A DNA stretch of 64,000 bases from Rhodovulum euryhalinum (GTDB lineage Bacteria; Pseudomonadota; Alphaproteobacteria; Rhodobacterales; Rhodobacteraceae). The stretch is from positions 1 through 64,000 of the forward strand of contig NZ_SLWW01000011.1 of assembly GCF_004342445.1 (NCBI RefSeq), given 5' to 3'. The translations under genes were made by a program, and so were the position numbers. This document shows, in pieces, positions 1 to 8,961 of this stretch. How positions within the stretch are numbered: position 1 is the first letter of the stretch; each line of letters starts with the position of its first letter. The notes under the pieces were generated by a model. That model was not told the DNA's origin. It was given only the letters and a program-made list of their open reading frames with translations, and did no database searches.

Positions 1-30
1 TCGAGCCATGTGATCCTGGCCCTGCCCTGA
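1..30 (+). CDS. C-terminal end of an unidentified gene entering from the left edge
   Basis: The first reading frame is open from base 1 and closes with TGA at 28-30, giving a nine-residue tail. It is followed by a small GC-rich hairpin (31-44, five-pair stem) and a 12-base palindrome (43-54). There is too little sequence to identify the protein, and the frame may be open by chance. Confidence 0.25.
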   Translation, partial: SSHVILALP

Positions 31-48
31 GCCCCGGCGGGGGCCTGA

Positions 49-267
49 TCAGGCGCGGACCGGCATCGCCCGGCGGCACCAGTCGAGCACGGCCTGCGGC
101 TCGGGCGCCAGCCAGTCGGCGCAGCCGACGGTGAAGTCCCCCCACGAGGCGATGCAATCGCGGCGGACCGCGGCAAGGACGGGGATCGGGAACGCGAGCA
201 GCATGGCGCATCGCCCGCAGGCCGCCGGGTCGCGCGCACCCCACGTGCCCCGGGGCTGCGCCGGCAT
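49..267 (-). CDS. Small hypothetical protein, 72 residues
   Basis: An ATG at 267 opens a 72-residue frame with GC-rich wobble positions, an early Cys-x-x-Cys pair, a hydrophobic stretch around residues 22-34 and a tryptophan-containing amphipathic tail. I do not recognise a family. An overlapping plus-strand frame (131-331) shares the same wobble positions, so codon bias alone cannot decide between them. The minus-strand product has a more protein-like composition, whereas the plus-strand one is rich in Arg, Ala and His. No clear ribosome binding site is visible. Confidence 0.35.
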   Translation of the reverse strand: MPAQPRGTWGARDPAACGRCAMLLAFPIPVLAAVRRDCIASWGDFTVGCADWLAPEPQAVLDWCRRAMPVRA

Positions 268-456
268 CGCGGCGCAGAACTTCGCCGGGAGTTATCGCCA
301 CGTGCACATCATCAAGGCCCGGCACCGATGACAGGCGGCCCGGCCAATGCTGTCACAGGAACGATACCGGACCGCCCCATCAATAGCGCGAGCCACCCCG
401 AGTCGGGGCACGGACGGGATCAGGTCCAGAACGGACCGATGGGAACGGGGGTTACC

Positions 457-3400
457 ATGACGCGCGATCTGGGAGACGTCTTTCTGGGCAAGGCCAGCGC
501 CTTCGGCGTGCCGGCCATCGGCGGCATCGACACGGATGTGCTGGCGCTGCCGGCCTTCGGCGTTGACCGTGCGCTGACGCTGAAGGTCGGGGCGGCCACG
601 GACTGGGCCATCGGCTTTGACCTCTATGTTCCGCAGCCCGCCGGCAGTTATGTCTCACTGCTTCAGACCGGCACCGGCGACGGCGAGCTGTTCCTGCGCG
701 ACAACGGTGACGGGACCGCGGGGCTCGGCATCTCGAGCGTTTACGAGGGCGCGGTGCCCTTCGACACCTGGGTGCGCCTCGTGGCCACCTTCACCGTCGA
801 GGGCGGCGAGACGATCCTGCGCAAATTCGTGAACGGCGCGCTGGTGGGCGAACAGAACCTCGGCGCGACCGACCGCTGGGCGGTGCCCGAGGTCGGGCTG
901 CGGCTGTTCACCGACAACGACGGCGAGACCGCGCCGGTCTTTGTCTCGTCGATCTTCTTCACCGACGAGGTGCCCAGCGCACCCGAGGTTGCCGCGATCC
1001 TTGGCGCCTATGCCAGCCCCGACGCCGCGGGCTTCTTCCCGGTGCAACCCTCGGAGGGGGCGGTGCAGGTCGACTTTGCCAACGAGGACGTGGTGCCGAC
1101 CTATGGCACAGCCGAGGTGATCCTCGATGGCGCGGGCTTCCGCACGCCGGTGGTCTTTGGCGACAGCACCGTGGCCCTTGCCTCACAAATCGGGATCGAG
1201 GGGCCGGGCGGGGCCGATATCCCGGTGCTGGCCTTCCCCGCCTATGCCCGCGACGAGGGACTGCGGCTCGACCTGCCCGCGGGGCTGGGCACGGTGACGA
1301 GCTACACCATGGTCTGGGACGTGCGCGTGGGCGCGATGGAGTCGGGCTGGTTCGCCTTCCTTCAGACCGACGTCACGCAATCGGGCGATGGCGAATTCTT
1401 TGCCCGCGCCTCGGACCGCGCGATCGGCATCGGTGGCGATTATGACGGTGCTCTGCCCCAGGACGCCTGGGCGCGGGTGGCGATCACCGTCGCCGACCAG
1501 GGCGACGGCACCGCGCTCCTGTCGAAATACATCGACGGCACGCTGATCGATACGCAATCCGTGAACTCGGACCGCTTCGCGCTGAACAGCGACACCGGCT
1601 TCCTGATCCTGACCGAGAACGACGGCGAGACTGCCAAGGGCTATCTGTCCCATTTCGGCGTCAGCGCAGCGGTGCTGGATGCGGGTGCGGTCGCGGCGCT
1701 GGGCTCGGCCGATGCCGCGGGGCCGTTCGCCGATGATGGCCTGTCGGCGCAGATCGGCTTTACTGGCTATGTGCCCACGGTCGAATTCGGCTTCGCCGGG
1801 GTCTCGCTGACCGACACCCTGCCGGCCGAGGAGGCGGGGATCGCCAACCCGATCAAGGACATGCTGGTGGCCGAGGGCGCGGCCGCGATGACGTTCGACC
1901 TGGCCCAGGTGTTCGGCGCGGGCGCCACGGCCTTTGCCGTCACCACGTCGCACGGCGAGGTGGCCGCCGCCCGGATCGACGGCACAACGCTGAGCGTCGA
2001 CTTCGGCGCGCTGGGTTTTTCCGATCTGGTGATCTCGGCCACAGCCGCCGACGGCACCGCGCTGGCCGACAACGTGCGCGTCCGCGTTGCCGGCGAGGGC
2101 GCCTATACCATCGCGATCCTGCCCGACACGCAGGATTACACATCAAACGGGTCGATCACGCCCACCTTCGCGCACATGACCCAGTGGCTGGCCGACAACG
2201 CGGACGGCAAGAACATCGGCTTCGTCACCCATGTGGGCGACATCACGCAGACCGCCACCACCGGCCAGTTCGATATCGCGCTGGCGGCGATGGACGTCCT
2301 GCGTGACGCGGGCATCCCGTTCTCGGTTCTGCCGGGCAACCACGACATTGGCACCGGCGGGTCGTCGGACGTTCGCGAGACCGACGAATACAACGCCGCC
2401 TTCTCGACCGTCTACATGTCCGGCGATCCGACCTTCGGCGGCGTCTATGACCAGGAACCCGGCCGCTACGACAACAATTATCACCTGTGGACCGCGCCCG
2501 ACGGGACCGGGTGGATCATCCTCAACCTCGAATTCGGGCCGCGCGACGACGTGATGCGCTGGGCCGATGACGTGCTGACCCAGCACGGCGACCGCAAGGC
2601 GATGGTCCTGACCCATTCGATGATGAACTGGGACGGCCGCCACGACGCGCTGGGCGCCCCGCTGCAGGACGAGGGCGCGGGCTACGACTACGGCCTTGGC
2701 AACGACCCCCGGGGCGCCTGGGATGCCGAGACGCTGTGGCGCGAGGTGCTGTCGCGCCATCCCAACGTGGTCTTCACTGCGGGCGGCCACATCTTCGGCG
2801 ACGGTGCGCAGACGCAGGTGTCCTACAACGATTTCGGCAACGCGGTGTACCAGTTCCTGGTCAACTACCAGAACGGCGTCGCGAACGAGACCAACGGCGC
2901 GGGCGATCCCGCCGCGGGCGGCAATGGCGGCAACGGCGCGATCCGTCTGGTGACCGTCGACCCGGCCAACAACGCCTTCTACACCGAGACCTATTTCACC
3001 GAGTTCGATGAATACTTCTCGGGTTCGCGCGGCTCGGACGAGCTGATCCGCGACGGCCTGCAAGGCCCCTATGCCGGGCACGAGGAAACCTATACCGGCG
3101 TCGATCTGGGCGCCCGCGAGGCCGAGGCCATCGCGGATGCGGGCGACGACATCGTGACCGCGGACCCGGTGACGCTGGACGCCGCGCGCACGTCAAATCC
3201 CCGGGGCGAGGAGTTGACCTATACCTGGACCGACGCCGCGGGCACCGTGATCGCCACGGGCGCGACCGCGACGGTTGCCCCGCCGCCGGGCGTCAACGAT
3301 CTGGTGCTGACCGTGACCGCGCCCGATGGCGTGACCAGCCGCGACGACCTGCGGGTGATCGTCACCGACGCGAACACCCATCTGGCCGAGACCTTCGACG

Positions 3401-6400
3401 ATGGCGATGCCGCGGGCTGGGTGCCCCCGGCCGCCGCGCTGGAAGGCGTGACCTCGGTCGGCACCGACCTGGGCTTCGCCCTGCCCTCGGCGGCGGGGCT
3501 GACGCAGGGCACCTATACGCTGGCCTTCGACAGCCACTGGCGCCCCGAGGACAGCCAGACCGCGCAGGTCCTCGTCTCGATCGACGGGGCGGCCCCGGCC
3601 GAACTGCTGCGGCTGGACAGCGATACCACCACCGATGACGGCTCGAACCAGAACGAGCATGTGGAGCTGTCCTTCCTGGTCCCCGACGCCGCCGCCTCGG
3701 TCGAGGTGTTCTTCCGGATGAGCGAGGCCGGGAACGACTGGTTCTGGGCGATCGACAACGTCACCCTGACCGGGCCGGACGGTAGCCTGCTGATCGACGA
3801 GGATTTCGAGGGCCTGACCCTCACCCCGGCGGTGAACGAATCCATCGCGGTGCCGGGCTGGACCCATGACGCCCCGGCGGGCTGGACCGTCGACACCCCC
3901 GCCAGCGTGCCGCAGGGCGCCGACGAATGGCGCGGCTGGTCCTTCACCACGCCCGAGTTCTGGACCTCGGCCGACGGGCAGGACCGGGCGAACTTCACGC
4001 TGGGCACCGGCATCATCGCGGTGGCTGATCCCGACGAATGGGACGATTTCAACGGCGGCTCGGAAACCGGCGCCGACTACGAGACGACCCTTGCCGCCCC
4101 CCGGATCGACCTGGACGGGGCAGGGGTCACCGGCACCGGCGTGCTGCGTGTCCCGGCGCTGGCCGACACCCGCGGGCTGAAGGTCACGCCCACGGTTTCG
4201 GGCCCTGTGACCGACTATACCCTGGTCTTCGATCTTTACGTCGAGGACGGGCAGGGCACCTGGGCCGCGCTTTTCCAGACCGACACCGGCAACACGTCGG
4301 ATGCCGAGTTGTTCCTGCGTAACGCGGGCGACGGGACCGGCGCCATCGGCACGATGGGCGACTACGACGGTGCCGTGACCTATGGTGGCTGGACCCGGCT
4401 GGCCTTCACCTTCTCGGTCGAGGGCGGTGCGCAGGTGCTGCGCAAATATGTCGACGGCACGCTGGTCGGCACCCAGACGGTGGATGCGGACATCTCCGAT
4501 GGATCGCGGTGGACCATCGACGGTGACCGGGGCTTCCTGCTGTTCTCGGACGAGGATGGTGAGACCGCCGAGGTCCATGCCGCCGCCTTCGCCTTCGCGG
4601 GCCGGGCGCTGGATGCCGCCGAGATCGCCGCGCTAGGCGGTGTGGACGGCGACGGCCCGTTCGACGCGGCGCCGGACGCGGCCGCGGTGCAGTTCGGCTT
4701 CGACGGCACGCTGGCGGGAACCGACTTCGGCACCGCGGGGCTGGAAGAGGTCACCTTCGGCACCGAGACCGGCACTCCGTTCTTCGTCAAGGGCTCGGCG
4801 CTGTCGCGCCCCGGCAGCGATGGCCTGGCCGCGCCCCAAGGGGCGCTGTTCGACCAGTCGAACGGGGCCGACAACCTGCTGCTGTGGCAGGACGGCGCCT
4901 GGGGCGATCTGGTGATGGACGTCACGCTGAAGTCGCTGGACAACGACACGATGGGCGTGGTCTTCCGCTATGCCGACGCGCAGAACCACTATCTTCTGAC
5001 GCTCGACAGCCAGACCAACCTGCGCCAGCTGATCAAGGTTCAGGGCGGGGTCCAGACCGTGCTGGCCTCGGAAACCGGCGGCTACCGCTTCTACGACGAG
5101 GTCGACCTGCGTCTGCGCGCCGAGGGCGGCGAGATCGCCGTGGGCCTTGACGGCGTGCTGCTGTTCGGTGGCGCCGTGACCGATGCCGCGCCGCTGGGTG
5201 CGGGCACGGTCGGGCTCTATTCCTCGGGCCAGGACGGCACGATCTTCGACGATATCGTGGTGCGTGTGCCCGCGGCCGAGGCGGTGGTCGGCCCGCGGAT
5301 CATGGTCGTCGATTTCGACGGCGACGGGCGCGAGATCGTGACACTGGACGCGGCCCTGTCGGTCGGGGCCACCGGCTGGAACGGCGGCGACGAGACCCGC
5401 GTCGAGATCGAGGCCGTGGCGGGCCGCACCCGCCACACGCTGACCGCGGGCGAGGATACGGCGGTGCAGGTCGTCGACGTGATGACCGGCGACCGCCTGA
5501 TCGCCGCCGACCGGTTCGAGGACGGCGATGCCGCGGGCTGGCGGATCGTCGACACCACCGAGACCGGCGGCCCGGCCGACTGGCAGGTGATCGACGGTGC
5601 GCTGACCGAACTTTCGGGCGCCGCGTCGCGCGAACTGACCTGGGCCGGGGCGTCGAACCCCGATGTCTGGGCCACCGGCTGGTCGCCCCATGGCGACGGC
5701 GTCTTCGCACTGCACAAGGGCACATACGCGCTCTGGGAGGGCGACACCGCGCTGACCGACTATGCGATCGAGGCGCAGATCGCGGTGCCGGGCGCGGGCG
5801 GCGTCGGCTTCATGCTGAACTGGCAGGATGCGGAAACTTACTATAAGTTCGAGATCGACGCGCGGGTGGGCCTGACCACGCTGGTCAAGGTGGTCGAAGG
5901 CTATGAGAGCCATATCGGCCGGGTCCTGACCACCTATACGCCGGGCGACAGCTTCCACCTGCGGGCCGAGACGGTGGACGGCTTCATGCAGGTCTGGCTC
6001 GATGGCCAAGAGCTGTTCGCCTACGCGATCGAGGACCGCGACCTCGATGGCGGCGCCGCGGGGCTCTATGCCTGGGGCGCTGCGGGGGCGCGCTTCGACG
6101 ATGTGGCAATCGTCGATCTGACCGGGCCGCTCCTGAACGAGGTCACCGGCACCGCGGGCGGCGACCTGCTGTCGGGCACCGCCGCGGACGATCTGATCCT
6201 GTCGATGGGCGGCACCTACGACCGTCTCGCGGGCGGCGCCGGGGCTGACGTGTTCTGGTTCGCCGACGAGCTGGCGAATGGCCGGCGCGAGCGCGACCTG
6301 ATCACCGATTTCGAGGTTGGCGTCGACTCGATCCTGCTCGGCTCGGACGCGGTGACGGTGCGCGAGACCGCGTCCTCGCTGATCCTGCAGGTCGGGCCGG

Positions 6401-6486
6401 ACGGCGACCTGATCTACGTGATCGGCGCGGGCCTGACTGAACAGGATCTGGGCCTCGTCTTCGGCACGCCGGACATGCTTGCCTGA
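457..6486 (+). CDS. Giant secreted metallophosphoesterase with LamG-like domains and an RTX/serralysin-like C-terminus
   Basis: About 2,009 residues from the ATG at 457, chosen for its GGGGG tract just upstream; the same frame is open back to 328. Two LamG/concanavalin-like domains (about 29-178 and 262-415) precede a calcineurin-like phosphoesterase (about 549-855) with the motifs PDTQ, HVGDI, GNHD, THS and GGH. A PKD-like segment (about 895-970), a third LamG (about 1232-1388) and two beta-sandwich domains resembling DUF1080 (about 1465-1605 and 1745-1885) follow. The last 110 residues contain degenerate RTX-like glycine/aspartate repeats and an LITDFEVGVD segment as in serralysin C-terminal domains. 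There is no N-terminal signal peptide, so type I secretion is inferred. No type I exporter lies in the window. The likely role is an extracellular phosphatase, nuclease or phosphodiesterase, possibly attached to polysaccharide. Substrate unknown. Confidence 0.85.
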   Translation: MTRDLGDVFLGKASAFGVPAIGGIDTDVLALPAFGVDRALTLKVGAATDWAIGFDLYVPQPAGSYVSLLQTGTGDGELFLRDNGDGTAGLGISSVYEGAVPFDTWVRLVATFTVEGGETILRKFVNGALVGEQNLGATDRWAVPEVGLRLFTDNDGETAPVFVSSIFFTDEVPSAPEVAAILGAYASPDAAGFFPVQPSEGAVQVDFANEDVVPTYGTAEVILDGAGFRTPVVFGDSTVALASQIGIEGPGGADIPVLAFPAYARDEGLRLDLPAGLGTVTSYTMVWDVRVGAMESGWFAFLQTDVTQSGDGEFFARASDRAIGIGGDYDGALPQDAWARVAITVADQGDGTALLSKYIDGTLIDTQSVNSDRFALNSDTGFLILTENDGETAKGYLSHFGVSAAVLDAGAVAALGSADAAGPFADDGLSAQIGFTGYVPTVEFGFAGVSLTDTLPAEEAGIANPIKDMLVAEGAAAMTFDLAQVFGAGATAFAVTTSHGEVAAARIDGTTLSVDFGALGFSDLVISATAADGTALADNVRVRVAGEGAYTIAILPDTQDYTSNGSITPTFAHMTQWLADNADGKNIGFVTHVGDITQTATTGQFDIALAAMDVLRDAGIPFSVLPGNHDIGTGGSSDVRETDEYNAAFSTVYMSGDPTFGGVYDQEPGRYDNNYHLWTAPDGTGWIILNLEFGPRDDVMRWADDVLTQHGDRKAMVLTHSMMNWDGRHDALGAPLQDEGAGYDYGLGNDPRGAWDAETLWREVLSRHPNVVFTAGGHIFGDGAQTQVSYNDFGNAVYQFLVNYQNGVANETNGAGDPAAGGNGGNGAIRLVTVDPANNAFYTETYFTEFDEYFSGSRGSDELIRDGLQGPYAGHEETYTGVDLGAREAEAIADAGDDIVTADPVTLDAARTSNPRGEELTYTWTDAAGTVIATGATATVAPPPGVNDLVLTVTAPDGVTSRDDLRVIVTDANTHLAETFDDGDAAGWVPPAAALEGVTSVGTDLGFALPSAAGLTQGTYTLAFDSHWRPEDSQTAQVLVSIDGAAPAELLRLDSDTTTDDGSNQNEHVELSFLVPDAAASVEVFFRMSEAGNDWFWAIDNVTLTGPDGSLLIDEDFEGLTLTPAVNESIAVPGWTHDAPAGWTVDTPASVPQGADEWRGWSFTTPEFWTSADGQDRANFTLGTGIIAVADPDEWDDFNGGSETGADYETTLAAPRIDLDGAGVTGTGVLRVPALADTRGLKVTPTVSGPVTDYTLVFDLYVEDGQGTWAALFQTDTGNTSDAELFLRNAGDGTGAIGTMGDYDGAVTYGGWTRLAFTFSVEGGAQVLRKYVDGTLVGTQTVDADISDGSRWTIDGDRGFLLFSDEDGETAEVHAAAFAFAGRALDAAEIAALGGVDGDGPFDAAPDAAAVQFGFDGTLAGTDFGTAGLEEVTFGTETGTPFFVKGSALSRPGSDGLAAPQGALFDQSNGADNLLLWQDGAWGDLVMDVTLKSLDNDTMGVVFRYADAQNHYLLTLDSQTNLRQLIKVQGGVQTVLASETGGYRFYDEVDLRLRAEGGEIAVGLDGVLLFGGAVTDAAPLGAGTVGLYSSGQDGTIFDDIVVRVPAAEAVVGPRIMVVDFDGDGREIVTLDAALSVGATGWNGGDETRVEIEAVAGRTRHTLTAGEDTAVQVVDVMTGDRLIAADRFEDGDAAGWRIVDTTETGGPADWQVIDGALTELSGAASRELTWAGASNPDVWATGWSPHGDGVFALHKGTYALWEGDTALTDYAIEAQIAVPGAGGVGFMLNWQDAETYYKFEIDARVGLTTLVKVVEGYESHIGRVLTTYTPGDSFHLRAETVDGFMQVWLDGQELFAYAIEDRDLDGGAAGLYAWGAAGARFDDVAIVDLTGPLLNEVTGTAGGDLLSGTAADDLILSMGGTYDRLAGGAGADVFWFADELANGRRERDLITDFEVGVDSILLGSDAVTVRETASSLILQVGPDGDLIYVIGAGLTEQDLGLVFGTPDMLA

Positions 6487-6547
6487 CCACGGGGTGCAAT
6501 CAGGCGGCTCGAAACGGTCGGGCTGTCCCAGGTCTGGGGAAAGAACC

Positions 6548-6964
6548 ATGACCAACCTTCTGAAAACCGCCGCGCTGGTCGCGGCACTGGCGGCGCCGGG
6601 TGCCGGTCACGGGGCTTCGCTGGGCGTCGTCACCGCGGGCGAGACGAGCCTTGGCGCGGGTAGCTTCGACTATGTTCCCGACTTCGACGACCTGTCGAGC
6701 GTCGACACCGCCTTTGCGTCGGGTCCGCTGGCCCCGGCGGCGGCCTTCATCGCGATCACGATCGGCGCCCCGGCGGCGGTGTTCGACTTCGGTAGCGGCA
6801 CCGCGCCCGAGGTTCTCGACATGGGCTTCACCGACGATCGCATGGAATTCCTGCTCGGCGCCTTCACCGGTTTTGCCAATGGCGCGCCGGTGACGCTTCC
6901 GGCGGGCGCGGTGCCGCTGCTGACGGGTCTGGGCGACATCACCGCCCTGCGTCGGCGCCGCTGA
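6548..6964 (+). CDS. Small exported protein with a degenerate VPLPA-CTERM sorting tail
   Basis: 138 residues from the ATG at 6548, which starts a typical Sec signal peptide (MTNLLKTAALVAALAAPGAG). An upstream in-frame start at 6479 would overlap the previous gene and hide that signal. The C-terminus is a proline-containing LPAGAVPLL segment, a short hydrophobic stretch and a final run of four arginines. This matches the pattern of VPLPA-CTERM proteins processed by exosortase in alphaproteobacteria. The hydrophobic part is interrupted by a Gly-Asp pair, so it may be degenerate. It lies 61 bases after the giant phosphoesterase and may be co-transcribed with it. No exosortase is in the window. 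The middle region has no recognised domain. Confidence 0.65.
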   Translation: MTNLLKTAALVAALAAPGAGHGASLGVVTAGETSLGAGSFDYVPDFDDLSSVDTAFASGPLAPAAAFIAITIGAPAAVFDFGSGTAPEVLDMGFTDDRMEFLLGAFTGFANGAPVTLPAGAVPLLTGLGDITALRRRR

Positions 6965-7001
6965 GCCGCGCGCGCGCCCCCCGCCCGATATCGAAAACCG
7001 C

Positions 7002-7024
7002 GGGTCCGGCTCGGCGCCGGACCC
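7002..7024 (+). terminator. GC-rich hairpin after the VPLPA-like gene
   Basis: A perfect nine-pair stem (GGGTCCGGC with GCCGGACCC) encloses a five-base loop, 37 bases after the stop codon at 6964. Only a weak T-rich stretch follows (GTTCATCTT). It probably terminates the 457-6964 transcription unit. Confidence 0.55.
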
Positions 7025-7045
7025 GTTCATCTTGCAGCCGCACTC

Positions 7046-7756
7046 TTGCGGACACGAGTCTCGCCCTTCGCGGATTACGAGCGCCCGGCGATGCGGATGG
7101 CCGCGCTGATGGGCCTGCCCGCGCTCTTCGTCTTCAGCCATGACGGCATCGGGGTGGGCTCGAACGGCCCGACGCATCAGCCGGTCGAGATCCTCGCCAG
7201 TTTCCGCGCGATGCCGAACATTCGGGTGTTCCGCCCCGCCGACGCGGTCGAGACCGCCGAGGCCTGGGCCATCGCGCTGGAAGCCCGCGACGGGCCGAGC
7301 CTGCTGGCTCTGTCGAAACAGCCCGCCGAACAGGTCCGCCGCGAAACCGGCGAGAACCTGACCAGGCGCGGCGCCCATGTCCTGTCCGAGCCGGACGGTG
7401 CCCGGGACCTTGCGCTGATCGCCACGGGCACCGAAGTCGGTCTTGCGATACGCGCAGAGCGCGCACTCGCCGATCAGGGTCTGCGCGCGGCGGTCGTCTC
7501 GATGCCCTGCCGGGAGCTTTTCGCGGCAGAGGCCGAGGCGTATTGCGCCAGCGTGCTGGGCGACGCGTCGCGCATCGCCATCGAGGCCGCGCTGTCCTTC
7601 GGCTGGGAGAGATGGCTGCGTCCGGGCGATCGCTTCATCGGCATGCAGGGCTTCGGTGCCTCCGCCCGGGCCGAGGTGCTTTACGCGCATTTCGGCCTGA
7701 CGGTCGCCAGCATCGTGGCGCAGGCGCGTGACGCCCTCGGAAACTCGCGTTCCTGA
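7046..7756 (+). pseudogene. Transketolase remnant, C-terminal third only
   Basis: From about 7061 the translation aligns throughout with the end of transketolase, corresponding roughly to the last 230 of about 660 residues. Clear landmarks are a DYxRPAxRMAALM segment, HDGIGVGSNGPTHQPVE, NIRVFRPADA and the C-terminal domain with IATGTEV. The thiamine-diphosphate-binding N-terminal domain and the first part of the pyrimidine-binding domain are absent. Upstream sequence is the intergenic hairpin, with no transketolase homology. No stop interrupts the fragment, so the truncation may be fairly recent. It could not work as a transketolase on its own. It has no link to the neighbouring sarcosine genes and marks a deletion or recombination junction. 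Confidence 0.85.
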
Positions 7757-7854
7757 ACCGGCAGTGGCGGTCGATGAAACCTGCGCCGAAATCGAGGCTG
7801 AGGTGTTCGATGGAGTGCCCGGCCATGTCACGGCAGGTCGGCGGGGGGACGGCG

Positions 7855-8838
7855 TCACTCATCGGGGATGACCGTCGTCCGCCAGGCCTCGGGCGTCTGG
7901 CCGAATTCTTCCCGGAACGCGCGGATCAGGTGGCTGGCATCGCAAAAGCCTGTCTCGGCGGCGATGTCGCTGATTGTCCGGTTGGTGCGTTGCAACAGGT
8001 GTCGGGCCTGGGCCAGTCGCACCTTGCGCCCGACCGCGCGCGGAGACAGGCCCAGAGCGTCCTGGAAATGCCGTTCCAGCTTGCGCCGGCTCACCTGCAG
8101 CCGCTCGGCCAGGCGTGCCACCGTCAGCGGTGCCTGCATCGTCTGCTGCATCAACAGCAGCGCGCGCTTCACCACCGGGTCGGCGGTCGTCAGGTCCAGC
8201 GGCAGGCCCGGCTGTGGCCGGTCGGCCTCCATCGCCTCGTCGATGATCATGATCGCCAGGCTCTTGCGCGCGGCGGCCGCGCCGATGTGCCGATCCACCA
8301 GGAACGCGGCCAGATGCGCCGACGAGACCCCGCCCGAACAGGACAGCCGGTTGCGGTCGACCACGAAGATACGGTCCGAGATCGGGTTCAGTCCCGCGAA
8401 CTCGGTCAGGAAGTCGTCGTGGTGGAACCAGCTCACGCAGGCGCGGTAGCCGGTCATCAGCCCGGCCCGGTGCAGGATGAAGGTGCCGGTGCACACGCCG
8501 ACCAGCGGCACCCCCGCTGCGGCGGCGCGTCGCAGAAACCGCACGCTGTCCGGGTGCAGCTTCTCGATCTCGTCGATCAGCCCGCCCACCACCACGATGT
8601 AGTCGAACCGGCCGGGGTCGCCGGGCCGCTCGTCGGGCGCGATCCGCACCCCGCACGAGGATCCGACCGGTTCCATCGTCGGCGACAGCACGCGCCAGCG
8701 GCACAGGATCGGCCTCGACCGGTCGCCCTCGTCGGCCGCCAGCCGCAGCACGTCGACGAAATTGGCAAACGCACACAGCGTGAAGCGCGGTGCGAGCAGA
8801 AAACCGATGCGCAGGCGGGGGGTCTCGGAACGGGGCAT
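7855..8838 (-). CDS. GlxA-family transcription regulator (DJ-1/PfpI plus AraC DNA-binding domain)
   Basis: 327 residues from the ATG at 8838. The N-terminal half is a DJ-1/PfpI-like ligand domain with a nucleophile-elbow-like VGVCTGTFIL segment. The C-terminal 100 residues are a double helix-turn-helix AraC domain. In this family GbdR and SouR control glycine betaine, dimethylglycine and sarcosine catabolism. The gene is divergent from soxBDAG with a 123-base shared upstream region, so activation of the sarcosine oxidase operon in response to sarcosine or a related betaine is inferred. An inverted repeat (8863-8875) sits just before its start. The start is supported by family length and by the N-terminal strand beginning shortly after it. 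Confidence 0.88.
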   Translation of the reverse strand: MPRSETPRLRIGFLLAPRFTLCAFANFVDVLRLAADEGDRSRPILCRWRVLSPTMEPVGSSCGVRIAPDERPGDPGRFDYIVVVGGLIDEIEKLHPDSVRFLRRAAAAGVPLVGVCTGTFILHRAGLMTGYRACVSWFHHDDFLTEFAGLNPISDRIFVVDRNRLSCSGGVSSAHLAAFLVDRHIGAAAARKSLAIMIIDEAMEADRPQPGLPLDLTTADPVVKRALLLMQQTMQAPLTVARLAERLQVSRRKLERHFQDALGLSPRAVGRKVRLAQARHLLQRTNRTISDIAAETGFCDASHLIRAFREEFGQTPEAWRTTVIPDE

Positions 8839-8862
8839 GGGGTGGGCCTCCGGCGGTCTGGC

Positions 8863-8875
8863 GATTGGCGCAATC
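8863..8875. promoter_or_regulatory. Inverted repeat in the regulator-soxB intergenic region
   Basis: GATTG-GCG-CAATC is a 13-base palindrome 25 bases upstream of the regulator start and 87 bases upstream of soxB. Its position fits an operator for the GlxA-type regulator, acting on itself or on the sox promoter. It is short and AraC-family sites are usually direct or imperfect repeats, so this is only a candidate. Confidence 0.3.
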
Positions 8876-8961
8876 CTACCACGTACCTGACGCACTGATA
8901 CAGGCGCGCCACAGAATTCCGCGCGATACTGTTTCCGACCGCAGCCCGCCCGAGTGCCCCG

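Noticed and set aside
131-331. Plus-strand 66-residue ORF leading up to the phosphoesterase
   Set aside because: Composition is Arg/Ala/His-rich and unlike a folded protein. It shares wobble positions with the more plausible minus-strand frame.
328-456. N-terminal 43-residue extension of the giant phosphoesterase
   Set aside because: The ATG at 457 has a much better ribosome binding site, and the extension looks like untranslated leader sequence.
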